Below, piece after piece: positions 47,564 to 56,494 of a stretch of 64,000 nt of DNA. Each line of letters opens with the position of its first letter. Within the stretch, counting starts at the first letter, position 1. The notes under the pieces were generated by a model. That model had not been told where the DNA came from and did no database searches. It saw only the letters and a list, made by a program, of their open reading frames with translations. A program made the translations under genes and the position numbers. The DNA is from Shewanella sp. CG12_big_fil_rev_8_21_14_0_65_47_15 (GTDB taxonomy: Bacteria; Pseudomonadota; Gammaproteobacteria; Enterobacterales; Shewanellaceae). Location of the stretch: NCBI RefSeq assembly GCF_002783505.1, contig NZ_PFGL01000044.1, positions 137,305-201,304 on the forward strand. The letters are read 5' to 3'.

Positions 47564-47920
47564 TCAGAATGAGATTACCTTATCGCTATCAATGACCCAT
47601 TCAGCCAGTACTGGCATGGTGGATTTTTCGGCGCCTTCGAAATACGGCTGGTTCTTGTAAATACCGCAACGTGCCATGCAGGTACCGCATACCTTGACGG
47701 TGACGCCACGGGCGATCAGGGCTTTGAGCATCTGAGACAGGTCTTGATCGTACCCTTCGGGTGGGCAGCAGGCATCGCGTGCGAGGTCGACCGCATCGTT
47801 CATCAAGAACAGGCGGACTTCACTACCGGCATCGACCAGTTTGTCGGCCAGACGCAGCCCATTCCAGGTCACGTCAGTGGTGTCGTAGGGTTCGTGATTG
47901 AAAATGATCAGGATTTTCAT
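47564..47920 (-). CDS. DsrE-like family protein
   Basis: The 118-residue product starts at MKILIIFNHEPYD after GGAGGACTG. It has the DsrE/YchN-like alpha/beta fold with conserved Cys in DACCPPEGYD near residue 53 and KVCGTCMARCGIY near residue 80. DsrE-type proteins bind persulfide sulfur and pass it between carriers. Its placement with a rhodanese-ArsR gene supports a sulfur-relay or metalloid-stress role. It is preceded by a methyltransferase gene 27 bp away. Confidence 0.82.
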   Translation of the reverse strand: MKILIIFNHEPYDTTDVTWNGLRLADKLVDAGSEVRLFLMNDAVDLARDACCPPEGYDQDLSQMLKALIARGVTVKVCGTCMARCGIYKNQPYFEGAEKSTMPVLAEWVIDSDKVISF

Positions 47921-47946
47921 GAAACAGTCCTCCAGAAAAAAGGGAG

Positions 47947-48525
47947 TCAACGCCTGGCCAGCAGGCCGAAGTGAAACGGGCAGCAATTTTGCAAATCAAC
48001 CAATTCAATGGCACGAAATCCGGCCTCGCCCATCCATCCCTGACACTGATCGGGCGTCGGGCGAATCGCTAAAGAGGGACCGCGAGGGGTTGCGATGTCG
48101 CTACGCCAATGAATCACCGAAAGCACACCACCGGCCTGCAAGATTCGGTAGGCTTCGCGCAGTAAATCCACGGGGTGCTCCAGATGCAGCAGGTTGAAAA
48201 TCATTGCGTGCGCCTGCGACTCGGAATCCATGCCCGTTCCGTGTGCGACGAAATCTCGAACGTTGGCTTGAATGTTGGAGAGACCGAAAGTGAAGGCCTT
48301 CTGACGCACACAATCGACCATGTTCGGTTCGATATCCAAGGCGGTAACACGCCCTGTCGTGCGTCGGGCGGTTGGCACCGTAAAGGAGCCATATCCACAG
48401 CCGAATTCGATGACATTTCCCTGTACTGCCGAACCCAGCAGCCTGTCGATTGCGTCTTCTGTCTTGAAGAAGCTCATCCAGTAGGCTTCGTCGGGCATAC
48501 CGCTTTCACGTCCCTTCATGTTCAT
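47947..48525 (-). CDS. Class I SAM-dependent methyltransferase
   Basis: The 192-residue product starts at MNMKGRESGMPDEAYW, with the ATG overlapping the TGA of the ArsR-rhodanese gene. Motif I is NVIEFGCGYGSFTVP near residue 39, then TALDIEPNMVDCVR near 62 and MIFNLLHLEHPVDLLREAYRIL near 108. A Cys pair (LQNCCPFHF) near the end could matter for metal substrates. The substrate is not known. Tight coupling with arsR-rhodanese suggests it is part of a metalloid or sulfur response. Confidence 0.82.
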   Translation of the reverse strand: MNMKGRESGMPDEAYWMSFFKTEDAIDRLLGSAVQGNVIEFGCGYGSFTVPTARRTTGRVTALDIEPNMVDCVRQKAFTFGLSNIQANVRDFVAHGTGMDSESQAHAMIFNLLHLEHPVDLLREAYRILQAGGVLSVIHWRSDIATPRGPSLAIRPTPDQCQGWMGEAGFRAIELVDLQNCCPFHFGLLARR

Positions 48526-49190
48526 GATTCGGAACGCTCCACCGGGAAGCCCGCCGCCTGCCATTCACTGACGCCATCGAGAATCTTGCGCACCCGATAG
48601 CCTTTCGCGGCAAGAAGTGCCACGGCCTCGTCGGACAGCAGGCAAAACGGCCCACGGCAGTAAGCGACGATTTCTGTGCCTGACGGCAGTTCAGCAAGTC
48701 GCTGTTCGATTTCGACCACCGGCATCGAGCGGGCGAAAGGCAGGTGGGCCGTGGCATATTCAGTCTGCGGACGTACATCGATGACGAACACTTCGCCTCG
48801 CCGCGCTTGTTCCAGCAGTACCTCACGACTGACTGCGGAAAGTTTTTCCGGATCGGCCACCATTTGGGCGAGCGCCATCTTGAGTTCGAGCAGGTGCTCT
48901 TCAGCGACTTGGCGCAGGTTCACCCACAGACCTGCGATATCGCTGCCTGCCAGTTGATAGATGATGTATTTGCCGTCTCGCCGGAAAGTCACCAAGCGTG
49001 CTTCCTTCAGCACTCTCAGGTGGGCGCTGGTGAGTTTGATGTCTGCCGACAATTCGCTCGCCAAGGTATCGACGGTTTTCTCGCCTTGCGCCAACAGCTC
49101 CAGGATTTCCAGCCGCTTCGGACTGGAGGCGGCCTTGCCGATGCGGGCGACCTGTTCGTACAGGAGATCTTTTAGTAATCGCTTATTCAT
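48522..49190 (-). CDS. ArsR-family regulator fused to a rhodanese domain
   Basis: The 222-residue product has an N-terminal winged helix (ASSPKRLEILELLAQGEKTV and TSAHLRVLKEARLVTFRRDGKYIIYQL, about residues 22-80). A C-terminal rhodanese domain (about 122-217) carries the catalytic loop VAYCRGPFCLLSDEAV. The fusion suggests sensing of persulfide sulfur or a thiol-reactive metalloid. It heads an operon with methyltransferase, DsrE and truncated methyltransferase genes. A perfect 9-bp inverted repeat overlaps its start (49180-49213), which is a likely autoregulatory operator. Confidence 0.9.
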   Translation of the reverse strand: MNKRLLKDLLYEQVARIGKAASSPKRLEILELLAQGEKTVDTLASELSADIKLTSAHLRVLKEARLVTFRRDGKYIIYQLAGSDIAGLWVNLRQVAEEHLLELKMALAQMVADPEKLSAVSREVLLEQARRGEVFVIDVRPQTEYATAHLPFARSMPVVEIEQRLAELPSGTEIVAYCRGPFCLLSDEAVALLAAKGYRVRKILDGVSEWQAAGFPVERSES

Positions 49191-49213
49191 ATCGATATTC
49201 TAACGAATAAGCG
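49180..49213. promoter_or_regulatory. Inverted-repeat operator over the arsR-rhodanese start
   Basis: CGCTTATTC at 49180-49188 and GAATAAGCG at 49205-49213 are perfect inverted arms separated by 16 bp, with ATATCGATAT inside. The left arm covers the start codon region, consistent with autorepression. Confidence 0.72.
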
Positions 49214-49355
49214 AATGACGAGCAAGGCAATTACACTTCACAACCAAATCTACAAAATACCGGCTACAATGGCTCTTCGAGAACTTTCGCACGCCATTTA
49301 ACACGCTGTGTTTTCCGCTTTCAGTGTCTCACCTATCCGAGAAGTCTTGGTGTAC

Positions 49356-49661
49356 TCAATGCCCCTCGATCAGTTCGCCAAACAGCTCCTTGACCTTCGC
49401 CCGGGCCTCCGCGAGCGCAACCCGACCTTGCCCGGTGATCTCGTAGACGCGCCGTTCCCGCCGCCCGGTGCGCTCGTGATGTGAACTAAGATAGCCCTTT
49501 TTTTCCAGTCCATGCAGCATGGGATACAGCGTTCCGGCGCTCATCTCATATCCGTGATGCCGTAGCTCTTCGATGATGCCGAGTCCGAAGATCGGTTCCT
49601 CGGCTGCATGGTGCAGGATGTGCAGGCGGATCAGCTCGCCGTAGAGGTCTTTGTCGGTCAT
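49356..49661 (-). CDS. PadR-family transcription regulator
   Basis: The 101-residue product starts at MTDKDLYGELI (ATG complementary to 49659-49661); the frame extends upstream through a 9-bp triplicated repeat (TCTCACTGG) but that part is unlikely to be translated. The PadR winged helix is clear in FGLGIIEELRHHGYEMSAGTLYPMLHGLEKKGYLSSHHERTG. PadR proteins with a chrA neighbour regulate chromate transport genes in several Proteobacteria. Here it sits just downstream of the ruined chrA on the same strand. Confidence 0.88.
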   Translation of the reverse strand: MTDKDLYGELIRLHILHHAAEEPIFGLGIIEELRHHGYEMSAGTLYPMLHGLEKKGYLSSHHERTGRRERRVYEITGQGRVALAEARAKVKELFGELIEGH

Positions 49662-49689
49662 TGCCACAGTCTCACTGGTCTCACTGGTC

Positions 49690-50829
49690 TCACTGAACGG
49701 CACTCAGCAAGCAGCCCGCCGCGCCGCTGCCGACAACGACCAGCCAGGGCGGCAGCTTCCAGAACATCAGCGCGACGAAGGCCGCCAGTGCCAGCCCGAA
49801 GTCCTGCGGCTGATTAATGGCGCAGGTCCATACCGGCTGATAGAGCGCAGCCAGCAGAAGACCGACCACAGCCGCATTGACCCCGGTGAGCGCCGCTTGA
49901 GTGCGCAGGCTTTGCCGCAGCCGCTCTCAAAATGGCAAAGCACCTACGACCAACAGAAACGATGGGGCAAAGATAGCCAGCAGGCAAATCAGTCCACTAA
50001 TCCATCCGGAAGGCGTTGTGCTCATGGACGCCCCGAGGAACGAGGCGAATGTGAACAAGGGGCCGGGCACCGACTGTGCAGCACCGTACCCTGCAAGGAA
50101 TGCTTCATTGCTGACCCAACCGGAGGGCACTACCTCAGCTTGCAGCAGCGGCAGCACGACGTCGCCACCGCCGAAAACCAATGACCCGGCTCGGAAGAAG
50201 GCATCCACCATGGTCATGGTTTGACTCGACATCAGTTGAGCCAGAACCGGCAGGCCGACCAGCAAAGCAAAAAACAGTGTCAACCAGATCACGCCGGCGC
50301 GGTGGCTAACTGTGATCGGCAGCGGATCGTGTGCGCCGTCCTGACTAGGCTTGAACAGCAGCCCAGCGACGCCAGCAGCAACAATCATGCCGACCTGCAC
50401 CCATGCGGAGGGCATAAGTCGCAATCGCCATGATGGTGACACGCGGCACGTCAGTACAGAGGTTGCGTGCCATGCCCCATACCGCTTGGGCGACGACCGC
50501 GACTGCCACCACTTTCAGACCGTGCAGCGCGCCTAGCGATAGGGCATCGCCGTAGTTGGAAATGCCCAGCGCGAACAGGATTAAGGCAAGGGCAGAAGGC
50601 AATGTGAAGCCGGCTCAGGCGGCCAGCGCTCCAGCGTAGCCCGACTGGGATAGGCCTAATGCGATGTCGACCTGACTGCTTGCAGGCCCCGGCAGGAATT
50701 GGCACAGCGCCACCAAATCCGCATAGCTGCGCTCGGACAACCAGCGCCGCCGAAAGAGGTCAACCCAAGGCGCAGAAAGATGAGAAAAACAGACCACGGG
50801 TTGCGGTCGCCAGTGTGCGTGTTGGTCAT
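49690..50829 (-). pseudogene. chrA: Chromate transporter chrA, inactivated
   Basis: Pieces of one ChrA can be followed over 1.14 kb: start MTNTHTGDRNPWSVFLIFLR, then LSERSYADLVALCQFLPGP, LPSALALILFALGISNYGD, VFGGGDVVLPLLQAEVVPSG, and a C-terminal LAAFVALMFWKLPPWLVVVG. Damage includes a deletion with frame change near 50740-50760, a TGA in place of the expected Trp codon at 50615-50617, a frameshift near 50415, and a second TGA for Trp at 49927-49929. Total length (about 380 codons) is otherwise that of ChrA. It is divergent from a TauE/SafE gene and upstream of padR. Chromate resistance from this copy is not expected. Confidence 0.85.
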
Positions 50830-50862
50830 AGTTTCTTTTGTTTTCAATGGAGATTGGTTCAT

Positions 50863-50896
50863 AATAATCGAATGCCGATACTGAAACTCGATTATT
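50863..50896. promoter_or_regulatory. Inverted repeat between chrA remnant and TauE/SafE gene
   Basis: AATAATCGA (50863-50871) and TCGATTATT (50888-50896) are perfect 9-bp arms separated by 16 bp. They lie 34 bp from the chrA start and 17 bp from the 50913 ATG. Binding by a local PadR or ArsR-type regulator is plausible but not shown. Confidence 0.55.
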
Positions 50897-50912
50897 TGAT
50901 GGAGGCACACAA

Positions 50913-51695
50913 ATGGAACTTGCCTTGATTGGCATCGTGGCGCTATTGGTCTCTGGCCTGACACTTTTTTCAGGCTTCGGCCTTGGGACAGTTCTGATGC
51001 CGGTTTTCGCGTTGTTCTTCCCCTTGCCGCTGGCTATCGCAGCCACTGCTGTCGTGCATTTCGCCAACAATATTTTCAAGTTCGGCTTGATGGCCAAGCA
51101 GGCTGACTGGCGGGTCGTTGCACGCTTCAGCGTGCCTGCCGCCATCGCCGCCTTGGCGGGGGCAAGCCTCATAAACCTGTTCGAAAAAATGCCGGTCATG
51201 GCGAGTTACACCGTTGACGGAACGACGTTCGAGATCACCATGATCAAGGCCGTCATAGGCTCCCTGATCGTGGTATTCGCCCTCTTGGAGTTGTCACCCC
51301 GCTTTCAAGCGCTGGCGTTCCCGCCGAGGTGGTTACCGCTCGGAGGTGCGCTGTCCGGTTTCTTCGGTGGCCTGTCAGGGAACCAAGGCGCACTGCGCTC
51401 GGCCTTCCTGTTGAAAAGTGGCCTATCGAAAGAGGCATTCGTCGCTACAGGTGTCGTTTCAGCAGTCATCGTCGATGCTGCGCGATTGGCGGTTTATGGC
51501 GCGAGTTTCATGGCGAGCAACTTTGCTCAGTCGCAGGAACTACTCGCGCCTGTTGCGGTGGGCACGATCTGCGCTTTCATCGGTTCATTTATGGGCAAGC
51601 GCATGCTTCAAAAAGTGACACGACGCACTGTGCAGATCGTGGTGGCTGCGGCAATGCTGCTGATCGGCACTGGACTAGCGGCCGGTCTGGTCTAA
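50913..51695 (+). CDS. TauE/SafE-family sulfite exporter (GC-rich type)
   Basis: The 260-residue product starts after GGAGGCACACAA. About eight helices are present, with FSGFGLGTVLMPVFALFFPLPLAIAATAVVHFANN near residue 20 and the second repeat LSGFFGGLSGNQGALRSAFL near residue 146. It is distinct from the copies at 22959 and 34978 and has the GC-rich codon use of the surrounding block. The substrate may be sulfite or another oxyanion. It ends 27 bp before the Tn21-type inverted repeat. Confidence 0.87.
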   Translation: MELALIGIVALLVSGLTLFSGFGLGTVLMPVFALFFPLPLAIAATAVVHFANNIFKFGLMAKQADWRVVARFSVPAAIAALAGASLINLFEKMPVMASYTVDGTTFEITMIKAVIGSLIVVFALLELSPRFQALAFPPRWLPLGGALSGFFGGLSGNQGALRSAFLLKSGLSKEAFVATGVVSAVIVDAARLAVYGASFMASNFAQSQELLAPVAVGTICAFIGSFMGKRMLQKVTRRTVQIVVAAAMLLIGTGLAAGLV

Positions 51696-51722
51696 CTCTG
51701 TTCAAGAGCGCGAGTGTTTGGG

Positions 51723-51760
51723 CTGAGCGTGCTTTATTTTCCGTTTTCTGAGACGGCCCC
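51723..51760 (-). repeat. Solitary Tn21-subfamily 38-bp inverted repeat
   Basis: Read on the minus strand the sequence starts GGGGCCGTCTCAGAAAACGG and goes on with AAAATAAAGCACGCTCAG. It differs at about two positions from the Tn21 right-end repeat as I remember it. It is exactly 38 bp long with the GGGG end outward to the right. No partner was found in the window, so the transposon that brought the GC-rich block lost its other end and its tnp genes. Confidence 0.82.
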
Positions 51761-51799
51761 TAGGGTACCCATAGGTAAAAGCTAGCTGAAAACTCACCG

Positions 51800-53530
51800 T
51801 TAGCCATTGTGCCTTTGTCGATATGCCTCCGCCCCATGTCCCAAATACAATTTCAACAATCGCTCCGGAGCCTTAGGTAAATCCACGCTTAATAATAATC
51901 CCGGCGTATCGGCAAAATTAGGGTCAATACCGACACAATAGAACCGAGCTCCAAGTTGGTGGTATTGCTTTACCAGTACAGGCAAACCTTTACCATCAGG
52001 TTCAATTTGCTTAACTAATAATTCCAACACTTCAATATCATTAGGATGATTCGCCAAGTAATGCTGAATATCAGCAGGAACCTTTAGATCGAATGGTTTT
52101 TTGGCCTTAACCTGTGGTGATGCTATCACCAGAAATTGTTCAATTAATATTACGCTCAAAGGGGTATATTGCTTACTCAATGACACAGTGCCGTACAAGG
52201 TTCGGTAGCGAGGGAATTTACACACAAAAGCACCAATCCCTTTGAATAGTAACAGTAATCCATGAAAGCTCCGCTGATGGCTAGCGATCACAAATGAGCG
52301 ACCCATTTCAAGGCATGGTTGAACTTGATTGATAAATTCGGCACTGAAGTCGAACATACGGCTTAAATACAAGGGGGCAATATCACCCCGTGCCAATAAG
52401 TTATCAGTTTGGCCCATACGATAAGCCCCGATGATCGCCTTGGTTTGACTGTCATACACAAATAGATGTGTGTAAGTATCATCGAAAGCATCACCATCTT
52501 GAGGTAGGCCACTACCTTCATCAAACAATCTAAAATTCTCTTCACGCAGGCGACTAATCTCTTCGATGACGAACGGGCATTGTGCTCTTGATGCATAGTA
52601 GACCTCAAAATGCTTATACCGGAGCAGGCATTGCTCATCTGGTAATTGGATTATCTCAGCCTGCAAATTTTCGGCTAATTGAGGGGATGCTAACGGTAAT
52701 TGCACTGGCGTTTGATACGTTGACCATTGGTATTGATACTCTGGGGCCTGCAAATATGTCAGTAAACGGGCAATGTCAGTTGTCATTTGGGTTTTCTCTA
52801 AAAAAGGGGGAAATAAGACCGGCTGACCTAAGGTGATCTCAACGGTTCGACCTTTGCTTTTAAGCATTTCTTTGATTAGCAGTAGCATTCTAAAACGAAA
52901 GTAAATTTCCCCCATTAAATAGAACATGTTGCTATTTTTTCCCGAGATAAAGCATGGGATTATCGGGGCTCTCGTACTAGCGGCAAGCGACCCCGCTATA
53001 CGATTCCATTGATGATCAGTCACCTGACCATCGCTATTGGGATAGCTAACTCGGCCAGCAGGAAAGAGTACTAAGAGTCCCCCTTTGCCCAAATGTGCCT
53101 TGCAAGCCCTTAATGATTGAGCATTGCCCTTTGCTCCTGGAGCGAGGGGATTGGTAAATATAAAAAAATCAGCTAATTCAGGAATAATTTTCAACGCTTG
53201 ATTAGCAAGTATTTTGACATCACTCCTACTTGAAGATAGTAAGGACGCGAGAATAACACCTTCAATGCCGCCATAAGGATGATTAGCAACAACAATCGCA
53301 GCACCATGCTGTGGAATACGCATCGATAAATCTAACGGTGACTTAATCTTCAATTCAAAAATTTCTACGAAACGCGCAGCGAAGACTTCCTTTGTTAATC
53401 CCTTTATTGCGGAACGTTCATACAGGCGATTGAGTTGGCTAATGCCTAAAAGATGATCGAGCCCAGTCATACATAACTTAGTCAAAAAAGTGCTTTGGGG
53501 TAATAGATTGTTAAGACTCAGCTGCGGCAT
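51800..53530 (-). CDS. OlsF-like bifunctional ornithine-lipid synthase
   Basis: The 576-residue product has two acyltransferase parts. The N-terminal PlsC-like domain (about residues 70-260) has VVANHPYGGIEGVILASLL near residue 81 and the LVLFPAGRVSYP motif near residue 155. The C-terminal GNAT-like domain (about 305-560) has ISRLREENFRLFDEGSGLP and YTHLFVYDSQTKAIIGAYRMG, as in OlsB. This two-domain order is that of OlsF, which makes ornithine lipids from ornithine. A hemolysin-like lysophospholipid acyltransferase label is the usual automatic alternative. Ornithine lipids help envelopes withstand stress and phosphate limitation. Confidence 0.75.
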   Translation of the reverse strand: MPQLSLNNLLPQSTFLTKLCMTGLDHLLGISQLNRLYERSAIKGLTKEVFAARFVEIFELKIKSPLDLSMRIPQHGAAIVVANHPYGGIEGVILASLLSSSRSDVKILANQALKIIPELADFFIFTNPLAPGAKGNAQSLRACKAHLGKGGLLVLFPAGRVSYPNSDGQVTDHQWNRIAGSLAASTRAPIIPCFISGKNSNMFYLMGEIYFRFRMLLLIKEMLKSKGRTVEITLGQPVLFPPFLEKTQMTTDIARLLTYLQAPEYQYQWSTYQTPVQLPLASPQLAENLQAEIIQLPDEQCLLRYKHFEVYYASRAQCPFVIEEISRLREENFRLFDEGSGLPQDGDAFDDTYTHLFVYDSQTKAIIGAYRMGQTDNLLARGDIAPLYLSRMFDFSAEFINQVQPCLEMGRSFVIASHQRSFHGLLLLFKGIGAFVCKFPRYRTLYGTVSLSKQYTPLSVILIEQFLVIASPQVKAKKPFDLKVPADIQHYLANHPNDIEVLELLVKQIEPDGKGLPVLVKQYHQLGARFYCVGIDPNFADTPGLLLSVDLPKAPERLLKLYLGHGAEAYRQRHNG

Positions 53531-53584
53531 ACATCATATATCCTGTTGTAAAATTTACACATCATTCAGGTAAAGCTTCATATT

Positions 53585-55858
53585 TTAGTGGCGGACAGAG
53601 CATTCACTCTTTTGGTGTAGAAATGCTAAAAAATCAGCGGATTGAAGTGGCTTACTGTAGTGGTAGCCTTGAATCACATCACACTGATACTGAGTTAATA
53701 TCTCGAGCTGCTCACTATATTCGACCCCCTCGGCAATAATTTCTAATGATAAATTCTTCGCAAGCTGACAGATGCTCAATACTATCGATTGGGCGGAGGT
53801 ATCTAGATGAAGATGTTTAATAAAGGATTGATCTATCTTTAATTTATCGACAGGGAATTGACGTAAATAAGCCAATGACGAGTAACCCGTGCCAAAATCA
53901 TCAATGGCAAGTGATACGCCAATCTTCTTCAATTCATTTAGCACATGGAGGCTAGTAAGATGATTTTCCATCATCATACCCTCGGTAATTTCGAGCTCTA
54001 ATGTATGAGGCGGGATATGATAATGCGCCAATAGAGCAGCAACCTGTGTGACAAAGTCTGGTTGGATAAATTGCCTTGGGGAAATATTGACGGCCAAACA
54101 AAATGAACGGTGTCCCATTGCTTGCCATGCCGCCAAATTTTTGCAGGCTTGCTCTAAGATCCACTTGCCTAACGGCAAGATAAAACCACCCTGCTCAGCT
54201 AAGGGAATGAACTCGGCGGGTGATATGACGCCCATATCCGAGTGCCAACGGATTAACGTTTCTGCACCTATTAAACAGCCACTCTTAAGATGTAACTGAG
54301 GTTGAAAAACTAACATACATTCATCGCGCTCAATCGCCTTACCTAACCGTAAGTTCAGATCCTGTTGGCGCTTATGTTGGGAGCCTAGTTGATGGTCGAA
54401 GTAGCTAACGGCTGATAATTGCTTATTATCTACAGCAATTTGAGCGTGTAATAGCAACTCATTCGCGTTTTTACTGCAACGAGGATATTCGGTAACCCCC
54501 AACTGCAACTGTATATGGATCTCTCCAAGGTGAGTATCTATGGGTTTTTCAAAGCGTTTTTGAACTTGAGACAGAAATGCTTGTAAACTTTCGGATGCAT
54601 TAACATCCTCAATCAGTAGGCTGAAACTCGCATCTGCAATATGGAACAAGTTTACCTGACAGGTTAGTGTTTTTTTTGTGTGATTAAATACCCGTTCAAG
54701 TTCATGTGCGACACAGATAATGGCTTCTGCAGCGCCAGAAAGCCCAAAGTCTCCGACTAACTTAGCATAATGAGTCACTTTCACAAGCACCAGGCTAAAT
54801 GGTATTTCAGCGTCAATGGCCGCCTCGACATGCTGCAAGAAACTGACACGATTATTTAAACCAGATAAATCATGGTGATATGCTTTATAGTGTAGATTAT
54901 TTTCAGCTATTTTTTGCTCAGTGATGTCCTGCATATGAATATTAAAAGCTCGTTGGTCTTTCAACCAATGTATTTCATAAGTGAGAAATGCACTATTCAC
55001 ATAATGTTGAAAAATTTGTACTGGTGGGACACTGCTCTTTGTCGCCTCAAGCTGTAATTTAATGTCACTCGCAAGCAGGGACAATGGCGTTTCGGGTAAC
55101 TTGAGCGCTCTAAGCAGGGTTATCGTGGCCGGATTATGGTACAGCACTTCTAACCCACTGTTTAATGCCAGTACAGGATTGGGATTTCGCTGTGGAAACA
55201 TGGCTAAACGCTCATTAGCTATGCTTAATTCGATATAATTTTTAATGTAACGGCCCAATACAATCGACATCCCAAATAACCCCAGGCTGAAAATAATCAC
55301 ACTCCATGCCGTTGTGGATAGCTGTTGCTTTGTCGCGCTGTAGCCTTCTGAAACATGATTATTCACATTAGACATCAAAGCATTAAGTTGGGGTTCCATC
55401 AAACGCCTTTGCTCACTAATCTTTTCTAACTGCTCGCGAGCCTGATCCCAGTCGATATTGCCACTGGACATGTTTAGATGAAATGCTTGACTTAGCTGTT
55501 GAATCACTTGTAGTTCACGCATCAAATCCAACTGAAGAGTCAGGTCAGTATTAATATCTTTAAGTAACTCAATTTTTTGATATAAAACCTGACTGCGAGA
55601 GAGATAATTATTTTGATAAAGCTCGGGTTTAATTGTGGCGTAGTACTCGTAAAGTACACGCTCTTGTTCACTCAAATTTAAAGCGATATCTCGAGCGATA
55701 CCCAAGCTAGGCAGTTGTTTCTCTACTAACGTTGTCGTGGTTTGTTCTACGTCCTCCATACCAATATACACCGACCAAGCCAAACCAAGACCAACCATTG
55801 CCACCAGTCCATACAGAAAAAATGACAACAATTGCAGCCGTTTTATTCGATTTGCCAT
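53585..55858 (-). CDS. Membrane EAL-domain c-di-GMP phosphodiesterase with degenerate GGDEF
   Basis: The 757-residue product has two membrane helices (about residues 8-28 and 183-203) around a helical periplasmic sensor. A PAS-like region (about 215-320), a GGDEF domain whose active-site motif is lost (SLVLVKVTHYAKLVGDFGLSG near residue 355) and a C-terminal EAL domain (about 490-745) follow. In the EAL domain ETLIRWHS and SLAIDDFGTGYSSLAYL with KIDQSFI are intact, so hydrolysis of cyclic di-GMP is likely. It is downstream of, and on the same strand as, nothing else obvious; olsF-like follows after 54 bp. Confidence 0.9.
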   Translation of the reverse strand: MANRIKRLQLLSFFLYGLVAMVGLGLAWSVYIGMEDVEQTTTTLVEKQLPSLGIARDIALNLSEQERVLYEYYATIKPELYQNNYLSRSQVLYQKIELLKDINTDLTLQLDLMRELQVIQQLSQAFHLNMSSGNIDWDQAREQLEKISEQRRLMEPQLNALMSNVNNHVSEGYSATKQQLSTTAWSVIIFSLGLFGMSIVLGRYIKNYIELSIANERLAMFPQRNPNPVLALNSGLEVLYHNPATITLLRALKLPETPLSLLASDIKLQLEATKSSVPPVQIFQHYVNSAFLTYEIHWLKDQRAFNIHMQDITEQKIAENNLHYKAYHHDLSGLNNRVSFLQHVEAAIDAEIPFSLVLVKVTHYAKLVGDFGLSGAAEAIICVAHELERVFNHTKKTLTCQVNLFHIADASFSLLIEDVNASESLQAFLSQVQKRFEKPIDTHLGEIHIQLQLGVTEYPRCSKNANELLLHAQIAVDNKQLSAVSYFDHQLGSQHKRQQDLNLRLGKAIERDECMLVFQPQLHLKSGCLIGAETLIRWHSDMGVISPAEFIPLAEQGGFILPLGKWILEQACKNLAAWQAMGHRSFCLAVNISPRQFIQPDFVTQVAALLAHYHIPPHTLELEITEGMMMENHLTSLHVLNELKKIGVSLAIDDFGTGYSSLAYLRQFPVDKLKIDQSFIKHLHLDTSAQSIVLSICQLAKNLSLEIIAEGVEYSEQLEILTQYQCDVIQGYHYSKPLQSADFLAFLHQKSECSVRH

Positions 55859-56036
55859 ATACAGATCTCTATGAAATTAGTAACAATATGTACCATAGAA
55901 ATTGAAACTAATGATCATAACGATCTTGCCCATGGTTACATTTCAAAACTAACATAAGACTAGCTCTAAATAACAATCCGTAAATCAAAAGCATATAAAA
56001 TTCACTTAACACAATTCAGTAAAATGGAAATCAATT

Positions 56037-56477
56037 ATGCCAAGGATAGGAAAAACGCTTTTACAACAACTTCAAACGAATCTACTGGCAATGATTAGTC
56101 TCGTCGTCGCTTTGAGTAGTCTCAGCTATAACACTTGGCGTAATGAACAAACCGAAGCGAATCGAAATCAACGCACAGCTGCATTTGAGATGATCCACAA
56201 ACTCAACGAGTTACAAGAAATCGTATTTTATTTGCATTATGACAAAGACATCGACAATAAAGGAAATCCTCGCAGAGGTTGGGTTACCCTTCTAACAATC
56301 AAAGATTTAGCTCAAATCATGCAAGAACCCATTCCGAAGCAAGCTGAAAATCTAGCTTTAGTCTGGCAACAAAATTGGGAATCCCTCGAACAGGATAAAT
56401 TAAGCCTAGAGCGGGTGACCAACGAAATTGATCGACTCCGCCATACCTCGCTAAACATCTTAGCTAGACTAAAGTAG
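56037..56477 (+). CDS. Small single-pass membrane protein of unknown function
   Basis: The 146-residue product has an N-terminal basic stretch, one hydrophobic segment (LLAMISLVVALSSLSYNTW, about residues 16-34) and a mostly helical, charged C-terminal part with QTEANRNQRTAAFEMIHKLNEL. No named family is recognised. It may be an anchor or a partner of a periplasmic or cytosolic complex. It is divergent from the EAL gene; the 178-bp gap holds no other gene. Confidence 0.65.
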   Translation: MPRIGKTLLQQLQTNLLAMISLVVALSSLSYNTWRNEQTEANRNQRTAAFEMIHKLNELQEIVFYLHYDKDIDNKGNPRRGWVTLLTIKDLAQIMQEPIPKQAENLALVWQQNWESLEQDKLSLERVTNEIDRLRHTSLNILARLK

Positions 56478-56494
56478 CATCATCCCTTCGGATC

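Noticed and set aside
49690..50829. TGA read as tryptophan in chrA (genetic code change)
   Set aside because: TGA is used as an ordinary stop in neighbouring genes, and frameshifts also break the gene. Decay is the simpler explanation.
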